Shown: positions 19,276-29,254 of the stretch, one piece after another
Layout: each line of letters opens with the position of its first letter
Numbering within the stretch: position 1 is the first letter of the stretch
From: JAAYAY01 sp963674575
GTDB taxonomy: Bacteria > Planctomycetota > Planctomycetia > Pirellulales > Thermoguttaceae
Direction: 5' to 3'
Length of the DNA stretch: 64,000 nt
Assembly: GCA_963674575.2 (NCBI GenBank)
Contig: CAXXQT010000007.1
Coordinates: forward strand, 1 to 64,000
Position numbers and translations under genes: made by a program
Notes under the pieces: model-generated
Databases searched by the model: none
Seen by the model: only the letters and a program-made list of their open reading frames with translations
What the model was told of the DNA's origin: nothing

Positions 19276-19878
19276 ATGCATCGTGTTGAAGTCCTCACCC
19301 CCGCGCGTCTCCCCGAGGCTGCCGCTCTGCTGGGCCGCGCCTTCCAGCATGATCCGGTGACTGCCGCAATCCTGCCCCGCGTTTCCCCTGAAACGCGACA
19401 AGGCAAACTGGCCGCCATGTTCGAGGAGATGCTGGCCCTGAACGCCCAGGAAAACGACCCCGTTGGAATCGTCGAGAAAGGCTCGGTTCTGGCGGCCGCC
19501 ATCCTTCACCGGCCCGGCACGTTTCCACGGCCCCTCGCCACCGAACTGGGGCTCCTCTGGCGGGTGATTCGCAAAGTTGGTCCCCAAGGATTGGGACGCT
19601 TCATCCGCTGGTCCGTCCGCAGTGCCACACATCACCCGCCGACGCCGCACTACTATCTCGAAACGCTTGGCGTCGAACCCACTCTCCAGGGCCAGGGGCT
19701 CGGTTCCGCCTTGCTCCAGGCGATTGCCGCCCAGCTTGATGCCAGCGCGACGGAGTGTCGTCTCGAAACGGCCAATCCCAGGAACGTCGTTCTCTACGAG
19801 CGTTTTGGCTTCGAGGTCGTGAAACAGGAACAGATTCTCGGAGCCGACGTCCGGTTCATGCGGCGATCGCCCTCGTAA
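19276..19878 (+). CDS. GNAT-family N-acetyltransferase
   Basis: 200 aa from ATG 19276. The C-terminal half has the acetyl-CoA binding motif A, LETLGVEPTLQGQGLGSALL (R/Q-x-x-G-x-G/A pattern), followed by CRLETANPRNVVLYERFGFE, typical of GNAT motif B. The N-terminal half (ARLPEAAALLGRAFQHDP) matches the usual start of this subfamily. It transfers an acetyl group to an unknown amine, possibly a small molecule. It lies 77 bp after the hydrolase pseudogene and about 200 bp before dnaE. An upstream in-frame extension is rejected because it overlaps the hydrolase gene. Confidence 0.87.
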   Translation: MHRVEVLTPARLPEAAALLGRAFQHDPVTAAILPRVSPETRQGKLAAMFEEMLALNAQENDPVGIVEKGSVLAAAILHRPGTFPRPLATELGLLWRVIRKVGPQGLGRFIRWSVRSATHHPPTPHYYLETLGVEPTLQGQGLGSALLQAIAAQLDASATECRLETANPRNVVLYERFGFEVVKQEQILGADVRFMRRSPS

Positions 19879-20075
19879 TCACCCACTCCAAAGTGTGGCA
19901 CCCGCGAGGTTCTTCCGGAAGGTCTGGCGTCGCCCCAGACAGCGACATGCCTATCTGGCGGTCTCCCCTCCCCCGATCGGGAAGCCTGGGATTCCGCTCC
20001 TGGACTGCTAGAATCGGCGAAGAGGCTTTCTCTTGCGCACGACGCGTCCAACTCTAGTCTTCCCGGGGGGAACGG

Positions 20076-23000
20076 ATGACCACGCCACCCTTTGTCCATC
20101 TTCATTGCCACAGCCATTACAGCCTTCTCGACGGAGCAGGCCAGGTCGGCGCCCTGGTCACCCGCGCGAAGGACCTCTGCATGAATGCCCTGGCGCTCAC
20201 CGACCACGGCAATCTGCACGGGGCCCTCGAGTTCTACCGCAAGGCCAAGGAAGTCGGCATCAATCCGGTCATCGGCTACGAAGCCTACATCGCCCCCGGG
20301 AGCCGGTTCGAGAAAGACGCCGGCAACATGAAGGCGGCCAGCTACCACCTGACCCTGCTGGCCCAGAACCGCACCGGCTTCCAGAACCTGTTGAAACTGG
20401 CCTCCTCCGCCTATCTCGAAGGTTTTTATTTTCGCCCGCGAATTGACAAGCAAATCCTGAGCGACTGGAACGAAGGACTGATCTGCCTCAGCGGCTGCGT
20501 GTCGAGCGAGATCAACCGCGCGCTGATTTCCGGCAAGCAGCCCGATTTCGACAAGGCCTGCGAGGTGGCGGCCTGGTATCGAAACCTCTTCGGCGACCGC
20601 TACTTCATCGAGATCCAGGACAACGGGCTCGACATCCAGAAGGACGCCATGGCGGGCTCGATCGAGGTGGCCAACCGGATGGGAATCCCGCTCGTCGCCA
20701 CGAGCGACGTCCATTACGTGAATCGGGAGGACTCCGAAGCCCAGGACGTCCTGCTGTGCGTGAACACGGGCAAGTTCCGCACCGACGCCAATCGCATGAA
20801 GATGGAGACCAGCGAGTTCTATCTTCGCAGTCCCGAGGAGATGTACGCGGCCTTCCCCGGCCAGGAAGAGGCCCTCAAACGCTCCCAGGAGATCGCCGAC
20901 AGCGTTGACATCGAGTTGGAATTGGGACAGCGCCACTTCCCCGTATTCACACCCCCGGGCGGTCAAACGTCGGAAGACTACCTGCGGGAACTGTGCATCA
21001 AGGGACTCAAGCGGCGCTACGCCGACAACCCCAAGCGGCTCATCGACGGCGAGTTGAGCGAGGAGGTCATGGCCCGCCTCAATCGCGAGCTGGGCGTGAT
21101 CAACAAGCTGGGATTTCCCAATTACTTCCTCATCGTGTGGGATTTCGTGCAGGTCGCTCACGACCGGGGCATCGAAACGACCGCTCGTGGTTCGGGCGTG
21201 GGAGCAATCGTCTGCTACGCCTTGGGAATGAGCCACGTTTGCCCGCTGGAATACGACCTGCTGTTCGAACGGTTCCTCGACGTGAACCGCCTCGAAGCGC
21301 CCGATATCGACATCGACTTCTGCCAGCAGCGGCGCGGCGAGATCATCCAGTACGTGAAGGATCGCTACGGCCTGGAAAACGTGGCCCAGATCGGCACGTT
21401 CGGCACCATGGCCGCCCGCGCCGCCATTCGCGACGTGGGACGCGTCCTCGGCCTGCCCATCTCGCGGGTCAGCGAGGTTATCTCGAAGGTGCCCGATCAA
21501 CTGGGCATCACCCTCAAGAAGGCCCTGGCCGAGAGCGACGAGTTGCGCCAGATGTACGAGACGGACCCGGAGGTCCGCGAACTCCTCACTCTGGCCCAAC
21601 AGATCGAAGGCCTCGCTCGCAACGTTGGGACCCATGCCGCGGCCGTGGTCATCGCCGACCGGCCGCTGACGGACTACTGCCCCCTGGGACGGGTGCCCGG
21701 CAAGGAAGACATCATCACCCAGTGGTCCATGGGCGACGTCGAAAACGGGGCCGGCCTGCTCAAAATGGACTTCCTGGGCCTGCGCAACCTGACGATCCTC
21801 ACCAAGGTCATCGACCTGATCGAGCAGACCACGGGCGAACGGATCGATCCCTACAAGTTCCCCCTGGACGACAAGCCTACTTACGCCCTCCTTTGCCGGG
21901 GCGAAACGAAAGGCGTCTTCCAACTCGAAAGCGGCGGCATTCGAGACCTGTTGCAGCGGATGAAGCCCGACGCCTTCCGCGACATCATCGCCACCAACGC
22001 GCTCTATCGTCCCGGCCCACTCGAAGGCGGCATGGTCGACGACTACATCGAGGTCAAGCACGGCCGGAAGCAAGCCTCCTACCTCCACCCGGTCATGGAG
22101 GAGATCCTCGGTGAGACCAACGGCGTCATGGTCTACCAGGAACAGGTCATGCGGATCCTCAACCGCCTGGGCGGGATCGAGCTGGCCAACGCCTACAAGT
22201 GCATCAAGGCGATCAGCAAGAAGAAGCTCGCGATCATCGCGAAGAACCGCGAGAAGTTCCTCGAAGGTTCCCAGGAACAAGGGGTCGCCAAGAAGGACGC
22301 CGAAGACCTGTGGGAAATGATCGAGAAGTTCGCGGGCTACGGCTTCAACAAAAGCCACTCGACAGCCTACGCCCTGATCGCCTACATGACGGCCTATCTG
22401 AAAACCCACTACCCCGTGGAGTTCATGGCCGGCCTGCTCTCGGGCGACGTGCCCAACCGAAACTTCGTCCGCAAGGACTCCACCGTCGAACACCTCGAAG
22501 ACTGCGAGCGGATGGAGGTCGAGGTCGTGCCTCCCAGCGTGAACACGTCGTGCCGCGACTACTCCGTCAATGACGGGAAGATCTATTTCGGCCTCGCCGC
22601 CATCAAGGGCTGCGGCGGCCCCGCGGCCGATTCGATTGTCGAAGGCCGAAAGAAAGGTCCTTACAAGAGCCTCTTCGATTTCTGCAAGCGGGTCGATCCC
22701 CAGGCCGTCAACCGCGCCACCGTCGAAACCCTCCTCAAGGCGGGCGCCTTCGACGAGTTCGGCGCCCATCGCTCCCAATTGGCGGCCGTGATCGACCGCG
22801 CCATCCAGGCCGGCGCGGCCGCCGCCTCGGATCGCCGCCACGGCCAACTCGGCCTCTTCGACTCCGCCCCGGCCGAAGAGGAGGAAGACGTGGCCGCCGC
22901 CGCCCTCCCCGACATCCCCGAATGGGAGGAACGGGACAAGCTGAACAAGGAGAAGGAAGTCCTTGGCTTCTACCTCACGAGCCATCCCCTGGCCGAGCAC

Positions 23001-23639
23001 GAACAGACTCTGTCCACCTACTGCTCCCACACTTCCACCGAGGCCGCCAAGTTGAGCCACCGCAGCGAAGTCATGCTCGGCGGCATGATCGCCTCGATCA
23101 AGTTCTCCCACACGAAGAACCCCAAGCCCGGCAAGCCGAGCCGCTATGCCATGTGGGACCTGGAGGACAAAGAAGGGATCATGCGCTGCATCCTGTGGCC
23201 CGAACAGTTCGCCCAGTACGGCGAGATGGTCCAGGCCGATGCGATTCTCGTTGTGCTCGGGGCCATCGACAAGCGTCCGGGAAGCGAAGAAGCCAACCTG
23301 ATCGTCAACGAGTTGATCCCCCTGGAAGATCTGCAGACCCGCTACACCCGCGGCGTCAAACTCCGCTTCTCCGAAACCGAACACGGAATCGAAAAGCTCG
23401 ACCTCCTCTACGAAATCATCCGCGGTTATCCCGGCAACGGAGAACTGCAGATGGTCATGTACCTGGCCGACGGCACCCGCGTGCCCATGGTCTGCCGGGG
23501 CACCAAGATCGAGAACAACCCGGAAATGCGATCCCGCGTCGAGGAACTGCTCGGCCCCGGCAACTTCAAGCTCCTGGCTGCCCCCATTCGCCGAAGCTCC
23601 AACGGCAACGGCAACGGTAACGGTCGAGGACGAGGCTAA
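20076..23639 (+). CDS. dnaE: DNA polymerase III subunit alpha
   Basis: 1187 aa, the usual length of bacterial DnaE (about 1160). Order of domains: N-terminal PHP domain (VHLHCHSHYSLLDGAG at residues 7-22, H-x-H motif kept), polymerase core with catalytic acidic cluster PDIDIDF near residue 410 and GSGVGAIVCYALGM before it, then NKSHSTAYALIAYMTAYLK in the fingers region, a helix-hairpin-helix region, and an OB-fold domain (EVMLGGMIASIKFSHTKN, about 1005-1025). It is the replicative polymerase in the cytoplasm. The tail is a short Asn/Gly repeat (NGNGNGNGRGRG). ATG 20076 follows a GGGGGGAACGG stretch. Confidence 0.97.
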   Translation: MTTPPFVHLHCHSHYSLLDGAGQVGALVTRAKDLCMNALALTDHGNLHGALEFYRKAKEVGINPVIGYEAYIAPGSRFEKDAGNMKAASYHLTLLAQNRTGFQNLLKLASSAYLEGFYFRPRIDKQILSDWNEGLICLSGCVSSEINRALISGKQPDFDKACEVAAWYRNLFGDRYFIEIQDNGLDIQKDAMAGSIEVANRMGIPLVATSDVHYVNREDSEAQDVLLCVNTGKFRTDANRMKMETSEFYLRSPEEMYAAFPGQEEALKRSQEIADSVDIELELGQRHFPVFTPPGGQTSEDYLRELCIKGLKRRYADNPKRLIDGELSEEVMARLNRELGVINKLGFPNYFLIVWDFVQVAHDRGIETTARGSGVGAIVCYALGMSHVCPLEYDLLFERFLDVNRLEAPDIDIDFCQQRRGEIIQYVKDRYGLENVAQIGTFGTMAARAAIRDVGRVLGLPISRVSEVISKVPDQLGITLKKALAESDELRQMYETDPEVRELLTLAQQIEGLARNVGTHAAAVVIADRPLTDYCPLGRVPGKEDIITQWSMGDVENGAGLLKMDFLGLRNLTILTKVIDLIEQTTGERIDPYKFPLDDKPTYALLCRGETKGVFQLESGGIRDLLQRMKPDAFRDIIATNALYRPGPLEGGMVDDYIEVKHGRKQASYLHPVMEEILGETNGVMVYQEQVMRILNRLGGIELANAYKCIKAISKKKLAIIAKNREKFLEGSQEQGVAKKDAEDLWEMIEKFAGYGFNKSHSTAYALIAYMTAYLKTHYPVEFMAGLLSGDVPNRNFVRKDSTVEHLEDCERMEVEVVPPSVNTSCRDYSVNDGKIYFGLAAIKGCGGPAADSIVEGRKKGPYKSLFDFCKRVDPQAVNRATVETLLKAGAFDEFGAHRSQLAAVIDRAIQAGAAAASDRRHGQLGLFDSAPAEEEEDVAAAALPDIPEWEERDKLNKEKEVLGFYLTSHPLAEHEQTLSTYCSHTSTEAAKLSHRSEVMLGGMIASIKFSHTKNPKPGKPSRYAMWDLEDKEGIMRCILWPEQFAQYGEMVQADAILVVLGAIDKRPGSEEANLIVNELIPLEDLQTRYTRGVKLRFSETEHGIEKLDLLYEIIRGYPGNGELQMVMYLADGTRVPMVCRGTKIENNPEMRSRVEELLGPGNFKLLAAPIRRSSNGNGNGNGRGRG

Positions 23640-23649
23640 GTCAAAATAG

Positions 23650-23935
23650 CCGACTCGAACCAGAATAGCCGGGCTCTTGAATCAACCACCCTAGCCAGCG
23701 CAACTCTACCAGTTAAGCATCAACCGTAGCCCGGCTCTTGCCCTCAACTAGAGATTCTAGCCGGGCTCTTGAATCCACCACCTCATATCGGGCAGTCTTA
23801 CCGCCGACGACACGGAGCTAGCCCGGCTCTTGCCCTCCATCACCACCGACCCGAAAAGCCCGGCTGCGGATCAACCAGTTCCGACGCCGCAACGCTTTCC
23901 CGAAAACCAACGGCAGCAGCCGGGCTGAAGCAAAG
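23650..23935. repeat. Intergenic cluster of AGCCGGGCTCTTGA-type repeats
   Basis: The roughly 295 bp between dnaE and the next gene hold alternating direct and inverted copies of a short motif: GCCGGGCTCTTGAATC (near 23668 and 23761), TAGCCCGGCTCTTGCCCT (near 23730 and 23819), and shorter AGCCCGGCT / AGCCGGGCT forms near 23859 and 23919. Several are followed by CCACC. The same motif recurs at 27823 and 56884-56960. No gene is seen here. Confidence 0.7.
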
Positions 23936-26305
23936 TCACAGCATTGGCTTCTCGGGGGCAAGATCCTCGGCCGCCTGCAGATCCGCGTCGGCCTTGGCCT
24001 CCTCTCCCAGTCGCCGATAGGCTGCCGCTCGTGTGCGGAACAGTTCGGGATCGTTCGGATCGAGGGCGATGGCCGCCGAGAGATCGTCGACGGCCGCCTG
24101 GGAATTGTCCCGGAGCATCTGAAGGATCGCCCGAAACTTGAACGCCTCCGAGTTGTCCGGCGCCAGCTCGATCGATCGGTTGAGGTCCTCGAGGGCGGCC
24201 GCATACTCCTTCTTCGCAAAACGCATCCGGGCTCGGCTGAGATAGAGCGGGGCGCTTTCCGGGTTGCGGAGAATCGCCTTGTCAAGCAACTCAGCCACCT
24301 TGGGACGCGGGTCCGCCTCTTCGGCGGTCGCGGGACTTTCTTTGGCCGAGGGGCTTTCTGCGGCAGGATCGAGAAACGGATCATCGCCAGGGGCGCCGAC
24401 GGTCGAGCCGGAAGACGTTGCCAGAAGTTGCTCGAAACGATCGTGCAGGGGCGCCAGCGCAGTCAGCCAACGCCCCAGGTTGGGATCGGTGGTGGCTTCC
24501 CGCAGTGAATTCCCATAGCGAGCGGCGACGGCTTCGGCCTGGTCGTCCTGCCCGGCATCGAGTGCCGTGATCGTGTAGGCCAGTTCAATGGCGGGACGAT
24601 AGGTCTCGGCACAGGGCAGACGATGAAGCCGCACGAGGATCTCCTGCGCCGGCTTCGGACGTCCCTGGCAGAAGAACTCAAACGCAATGTCGAGAACCTC
24701 CTCGAGGCATTTGGGCTCGGCTTCGATGGCGAGCGACATCTGCTCCCAGGCGGAATCCACTTCACCGTAGTCGAGTCGCTTCTTGCCCAGGTGCAAGTGC
24801 CCGCGAGCATCGACCGGCTTGCCTTCCTGATCGAGCCTCGCCCGGCGAGCCCAATTCTCCAGCCAGCCCACCCTTCGCCGTCCGTTGGCCAGGTAGACCG
24901 GACCCAGGCGGCGGAACTGGTTCCGATAAGCACGCCGCCGCTGCGCATCAGACCAGGAACCGTTCGGCTCAACCAGGCCCATGGCTTCCACCTCGTCGGC
25001 CAGGAGCCTGCCGATCTGCTGGTGCGAATCGATATCCGGATGGACATGATCCATGAAGCAGTTGTTGCCGGGAATGCCGTCGGGACTGTTGGCCGCGGCC
25101 AGGGCCTCGGCGTCGACCAGCGGCGTTTTCGTTTCAGCGGCGATGCGCAGGAGATGCTCGTGCAGTTCGTCCACCATTCGCAAGGGACAGATGTCAAGCT
25201 GACGAGCCTTCCGGTAATAGGCGGCTGCCTTTTTCATGTCGCCAATACGATCAAAGCACCTGGCCATCCGAAAGGCCAGCAGGGCGTACTGGTCGTCGAT
25301 GGTCTCCGCCTGCTTGTAAGCAGCCAGGGCTTCGCTCGGGCTGACGGCGTCGAAGGCCGCGCCTTGGTCGTACAACTCCTGCCACAACTGGAACGCCTCG
25401 GCCGACAACCCGGCGCCGTGCTCGGACTTGAAGGGCGGACAGTCTCGCAGATTGTCTCCCAGGTTGACCAGGATCAAAGGCACGCTCGCCTCGCGACACA
25501 AGTCGATCATCTCCCGGACGGAATCGGCGTATTGGTCGATCACATCCTGGCGCCACGCGTCGTCGCGATGATACGAGGCGTACCCGCTCTGATCGTCGAG
25601 CCGGGCTTCCACCTCCGGCTCCAGGCCCGAGCCGTCGTCCGATTCGTCGCTTTCCTCTGGGGATTCTTTGAGAAGTTGGCGAAGGGCCGTCACCACTCGC
25701 AGGTGGTCGCCGGCCTGACCTGCCCAGCGAAGCAGGGCGGATCGGTTTTTCTCGCTCTCGTAACTGCGGTCCTCGAGAAACTCGTTGTGGCCCGTCGCCA
25801 CCACGATCAGGTCGGGGTCGTACTGAAGCACTTCCTTCAGCATCGTGACGAGACGATAGCTGGCATAGGAAAGGCCGCCGCAGTTGACCGTTTCGTAGTC
25901 GCGGGTCGAGTCGCGCCCGCCCAGTTCGATCCCCATCCATTTCAGAAAGGCGGACCCGTTCTCGTAGGGACGCCCGTGCACGGTCGAACCGCCAAGTGCG
26001 AAAATGCGGAACGTCTTCTCCGGCTTCTCGGCCTCGAACTCCTGGCGACCGAAAAACAGCAGCCGGTGCCGGGCGGTCGTGTAAATCTCCTCGTCCTCGT
26101 CCAGTTCAAACAAGTTCGAGCCGCCGAAACCGGCCGTCGCCGTACCCGACGGTTCGCCCATGCCGGCGATCCGCAAACCCCCTTCCAACAGGAGAAAAGG
26201 GCACAGGGCGAGGAGAATGGCCGCCAGAGGAAAGAAAGCACGACGCCAGCCGGTCGGACTTTGTCGATTGGACTGTTTGTGCGCCTTCGCTTTGGCGGAA
26301 CACAT
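23936..26305 (-). CDS. Membrane-anchored SGNH-hydrolase-like protein with TPR repeats
   Basis: About 789 aa from ATG 26305 (MCSAKAKAHKQSNRQ, then a hydrophobic helix FFPLAAILLALCPFLLLEGG). The N-terminal half is SGNH/GDSL-like: FALGGSTVHG (Ser block), ATGHNEF (Asn block), and DHVHPDIDSHQ (Asp-x-x-His-like block) after a TPR insertion (ALLAFRMARCFDRIGDMKKA). The C-terminal half carries TPR repeats (APLYLSRARMRFAKKEYAAA, SEAFKFRAILQMLRDN, PELFRTRAAAYRRLGEEAKA). It may be an esterase or O-acyl-modifying enzyme at the membrane. Upstream in-frame starts lie before the helix and have no clear ribosome-binding site, so the start is uncertain. Confidence 0.82.
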   Translation of the reverse strand: MCSAKAKAHKQSNRQSPTGWRRAFFPLAAILLALCPFLLLEGGLRIAGMGEPSGTATAGFGGSNLFELDEDEEIYTTARHRLLFFGRQEFEAEKPEKTFRIFALGGSTVHGRPYENGSAFLKWMGIELGGRDSTRDYETVNCGGLSYASYRLVTMLKEVLQYDPDLIVVATGHNEFLEDRSYESEKNRSALLRWAGQAGDHLRVVTALRQLLKESPEESDESDDGSGLEPEVEARLDDQSGYASYHRDDAWRQDVIDQYADSVREMIDLCREASVPLILVNLGDNLRDCPPFKSEHGAGLSAEAFQLWQELYDQGAAFDAVSPSEALAAYKQAETIDDQYALLAFRMARCFDRIGDMKKAAAYYRKARQLDICPLRMVDELHEHLLRIAAETKTPLVDAEALAAANSPDGIPGNNCFMDHVHPDIDSHQQIGRLLADEVEAMGLVEPNGSWSDAQRRRAYRNQFRRLGPVYLANGRRRVGWLENWARRARLDQEGKPVDARGHLHLGKKRLDYGEVDSAWEQMSLAIEAEPKCLEEVLDIAFEFFCQGRPKPAQEILVRLHRLPCAETYRPAIELAYTITALDAGQDDQAEAVAARYGNSLREATTDPNLGRWLTALAPLHDRFEQLLATSSGSTVGAPGDDPFLDPAAESPSAKESPATAEEADPRPKVAELLDKAILRNPESAPLYLSRARMRFAKKEYAAALEDLNRSIELAPDNSEAFKFRAILQMLRDNSQAAVDDLSAAIALDPNDPELFRTRAAAYRRLGEEAKADADLQAAEDLAPEKPML

Positions 26306-26554
26306 AGTAAAACCGTTTGCTGGGAGAGACGGCTGGAAATCGCCGCTCAATGTTTCATAATTTGTGAGTTGTCCTTGGCAGCCCGTTGAAGAACGCGGCA
26401 CGTGCGACGCTGGTAGGTGCCGGGCGCCGCACGGCTCCTGGATTGCCGAGCGATATTCCATTTCAAGGTCCCGCTCGGCGAGCGGTGACCTACTTGTTCA
26501 ACGGACCCTTGGACCTTCCTGATAGTGTAGCCCGCCCCGGATGCGGAGAGTAGC

Positions 26555-27421
26555 ATGAAGCGAGAAACGGACCTGGCCCAGCGCGTCGCCGCGTTGGAAC
26601 GACAACGGCAAGTCCCCGCTTCCTCCCCGCAGAAACCTCGAAGGGCGATCGGCATCGGCGGCTTGCTCCTTTTTCTCGTGGTAACCGCCAATCTCTGGCT
26701 CCTCTGGGGCGCCCTTGCCGACCGTCGAGCCAGCCGGATCGAACGTCACTTCTGGATCGTCTGCCAGCCTGGGGCAACGGCCCAGCAACGACGCGACTCC
26801 TTCTCCGCCCTCGTGCGATCCGGAAACCGCGAGTGGCGCAGCGCGCGGCTCAAACGCCTCAAGCTGAAAGGAATCGACTTGGGCGGCGCGGAGCTCGAGT
26901 GGATCGACATGGAGGGCTCCGATCTGACCGACGCCAACTTCCGGTCCGCCAACTTGCGCCGAGCCGGCCTCGAACTGACCAAGCTGGTCCGCGTCGACTT
27001 CTCCCTCGCCGATCTCTCCGAAGCCTTCCTTCGCAAGGTCGACCTGACCGGCGCCGACCTGAGCCGCGCCAATCTGCGAAGCGCCTCCCTCGAACAATCC
27101 GACCTGGTGGAGGCCTCTTTCGAACGTGCCGACATGACGGAAGCCAACCTCCTCCTGGCCGTCCTGACCCGGGCCGACCTCCGCCGGGCGAACCTGAGCT
27201 GGGCCAATCTCGACGCCGCCGACCTGACCGGCGCCGATCTCGAAGACGCCGTCCTCGAAGGCGCTTCGATCCGCGACACCTTCTTCGGCGACAGCAACTG
27301 GTGGCGTGCCAAGGGCCTCCCCTCGGCCGTCATCGAACGCTTCAAAAAAGAATTTGCCCCCGGCGACGAAGCCCCCGTCGAGTTCCAGGAAGACTACCAG
27401 AAGTGGCTGGCCGACCAATAG
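26555..27421 (+). CDS. Membrane-anchored pentapeptide-repeat protein
   Basis: 288 aa. Residues 1-30 are charged, with a short coiled-coil-like start (LAQRVAALERQRQ). Residues 32-53 form one transmembrane helix (IGIGGLLLFLVVTANLWLLW). Residues about 95-245 are pentapeptide repeats of the A(D/N)Lxx type (SDLTDANFRSANLRRAGLE, ADLSRANLRSASLEQSDL, ADLTGADLEDAVLEGAS), which fold as a right-handed square beta-helix. The C-terminus is acidic. The role is unknown; such proteins often act as scaffolds. A complete antisense frame on the other strand is a codon-periodicity shadow. Confidence 0.88.
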   Translation: MKRETDLAQRVAALERQRQVPASSPQKPRRAIGIGGLLLFLVVTANLWLLWGALADRRASRIERHFWIVCQPGATAQQRRDSFSALVRSGNREWRSARLKRLKLKGIDLGGAELEWIDMEGSDLTDANFRSANLRRAGLELTKLVRVDFSLADLSEAFLRKVDLTGADLSRANLRSASLEQSDLVEASFERADMTEANLLLAVLTRADLRRANLSWANLDAADLTGADLEDAVLEGASIRDTFFGDSNWWRAKGLPSAVIERFKKEFAPGDEAPVEFQEDYQKWLADQ

Positions 27422-27520
27422 CACTCCGCCCCCTTAGAGCGCCCATAGAACTCGCCGGGGACACCATGCGAATTTCTTGACGGGCTTAGGGTGTTCTGGT
27501 AGGGTCAAACATAAATCCGT

Positions 27521-27765
27521 AAATCCGGGGACACATTACGAGTTAAATCCGGGGACACATTACGAGTTATTGGCCCACTCGGAACGCTCGGATTGAGTTG
27601 CATCCACGGCAAGGTAGGCACGAGTCGTTATCCTGGGCATGCTCGCACAGCCCGACTTCTGGGAGACGAGGCGTTCGTCGAGCGACCGGAGCAACTCCTC
27701 GGTCGCGTGCTGAACCCGCAGAAAGGCGGTCGCCCAGGAAAGCAACAAAACTCGTAACGTGTCCC
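27521..27765. mobile_element. Miniature RAYT-derived element, copy 1 (internally deleted)
   Basis: The left end AAATCCGGGGACACATTACG is present twice in tandem (27521-27544 and 27545-27568). Sequence then follows the start of the complete RAYT element at 31970 up to the codons for VVIPGM. It jumps directly to the last part of that gene (GCTCGCACAG...) and ends with the inverted end ...AACTCGTAACGTGTCCC. About 520 bp of the transposase gene are missing. The right end is interrupted by the IS4 element starting at 27766. Confidence 0.85.
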
Positions 27766-29254
27766 AATCCTGTTCGGCACGAGATTTGCGCCGCACAAAA
27801 GGCGTAGTATACACAAAATAGCCGGGCTTGCGCCCTGGGCGGAGATTGTGCATACTGCAAGGCATGAGCCGCAAGAGACGTGAAGAGATCCGTGCCAAAG
27901 ATGTCACGGGCCTGAAATACTTCGACAAGCTGCTGCCGCTGTTCGAGCCGCTACGTGAGGTCGGCTGCGAACGCGACATGGCAGGGAATCGCCAACTGCA
28001 CTTTGACCAGTACTGCCTCCTCATACTCCTGTACCTCTTCAATCCGATCGTGACATCGTTACGGGCGATCCAGCAAGCAAGTGAGCTGAAAAAGGTGCAA
28101 CGAAAGCTCGGCTGTAAACGAGCGTCGCTCGGCTCACTGAGCGAGTCGGTGGCCGTCTTCGACCCCGAGTTGCTCCTGCGGATTATTGAGGAACTTGGCG
28201 GCAAGCTCAAGCCTGTCAGCAACGTAGGTCAAGGCCACGTGCAACAGGCGTTGACGGCCGTCGACGGCAGCGTGATCAAAACGCTGGCGACAATCACCGA
28301 AGCGATGTATCTGAAGAACTGTCATGGCGACGCGAAGTCGGCATGGCGTCTCCACACACACTTCGACATTGACCACCACGTGCCGCGACGAATCGACGTG
28401 ACCGGCGGGCTCAGCAGTGGCAAGGCAGCTGAGAGATGCGTGTTACGAAAGGCCCTGCAGCCGGACCATTGCTACGTCATGGATCGCGGATACGTGGAGT
28501 TTTTGCTGTTCAACGACATTCATGCGATCGAAAGCAGCTACGTCTGCCGGGTTGCGGACAACAGCGTCTACGAGGTGCTTGAAGAGCGTCCGCTTTCGGC
28601 GGAAGCCCAAGAGGCCGATGTGCTTTTCGACGGTCTTGTTCAAATGGGCATCTCGCTCGCACCGGAGAAGCAGCCCGATCATCCAACTCGACTGATCCAC
28701 ATCAAGACCACACCACACACGCAGCGTGGCAAGCGAGCCGGCGGGAAAACCGGGCCATCGAGCGACGGCATTCTGCGAGTCGCCACGAACCTGCTCGACG
28801 TACCGGCCGAGATCATCGCTGACATCTACCGGCATCGCTGGACGGTTGAGATCTTCTTTCGCTTCTTCAAGCATGTCCTCGGCTGCCGTCATTTGCTGAG
28901 CCAAGACCCCGTGGGCATCGAGATTCAGACCTACATGGCGATCATCGCCTGCATGCTGATTAGCCTGTGGTCCGGCCGCAAGCCGACGCTCCGCACATAC
29001 GAGATGATCTGTTTCTACTTCACAGGCCTTGCCGACGAAGAGGAATTGCTCGCACACGTCGCGAAACTACAACCCCACGCCGCCTGATTCCCGGTCGTCC
29101 CTTCTCGACGCGTGGCCCTTTATGCTGCGCGAACCTCAACCGCAGCGGGACCCTTCGCCATGCGACGATTCTGTCCTCCCGCACATTGGCACCCCGCCCT
29201 TCGCCACACTCCAAGTAGCTTGCCTCGCGAGCAACAACCGTGCCGAACAGGATT
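27766..29254 (+). mobile_element. IS4-family insertion sequence, about 1489 bp
   Basis: Bounded by inverted repeats AATCCTGTTCGGCACG (27766 onward) and its complement CGTGCCGAACAGGATT (ending 29254). The flanks show an imperfect 11-bp duplication (taacgtgtccc / gaatgtgtccc, two mismatches), as expected for an old insertion or one in a repeat. It carries one transposase gene. The 167 bp between the transposase stop and the right end hold no gene. Confidence 0.82.
27864..29087 (+). CDS. IS4-family transposase
   Basis: About 407 aa from ATG 27864 (MSRKRREEIRAKDVTGLKYF). DDE residues are visible as Asp in LTAVDGSVIK, Asp in YVMDRGYVEF and Glu in YRHRWTVEIFFRFFK. The last is the Y-(2)-R-(3)-E-(6)-K type signature of IS4 transposases, followed by GCRHLLSQDPVGIEIQTYMA. 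Length is normal for the family and there is no frameshift, so it is probably functional. An in-frame upstream start at 27828 was rejected in favour of the Met with a typical basic N-terminus. Confidence 0.92.
   Translation: MSRKRREEIRAKDVTGLKYFDKLLPLFEPLREVGCERDMAGNRQLHFDQYCLLILLYLFNPIVTSLRAIQQASELKKVQRKLGCKRASLGSLSESVAVFDPELLLRIIEELGGKLKPVSNVGQGHVQQALTAVDGSVIKTLATITEAMYLKNCHGDAKSAWRLHTHFDIDHHVPRRIDVTGGLSSGKAAERCVLRKALQPDHCYVMDRGYVEFLLFNDIHAIESSYVCRVADNSVYEVLEERPLSAEAQEADVLFDGLVQMGISLAPEKQPDHPTRLIHIKTTPHTQRGKRAGGKTGPSSDGILRVATNLLDVPAEIIADIYRHRWTVEIFFRFFKHVLGCRHLLSQDPVGIEIQTYMAIIACMLISLWSGRKPTLRTYEMICFYFTGLADEEELLAHVAKLQPHAA

Noticed and set aside
19794..23384. A long minus-strand open frame (nearly 1200 codons) opposite dnaE
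   Set aside because: It mirrors dnaE codon periodicity, has no family motifs and has low-complexity composition; dnaE on the plus strand is unmistakable.
23650..23935. Possible CRISPR array after dnaE
   Set aside because: Repeats are short (about 14-16 bp), occur in both orientations and have irregular spacing, and no cas genes are near.
26498..27424. Minus-strand open frame of about 300 codons opposite the pentapeptide gene
   Set aside because: It looks regular because pentapeptide codon repeats read regularly backwards (VGGVEIGPAQVRPAEVG). The plus strand has the transmembrane helix and true A(D/N)LxX repeats.
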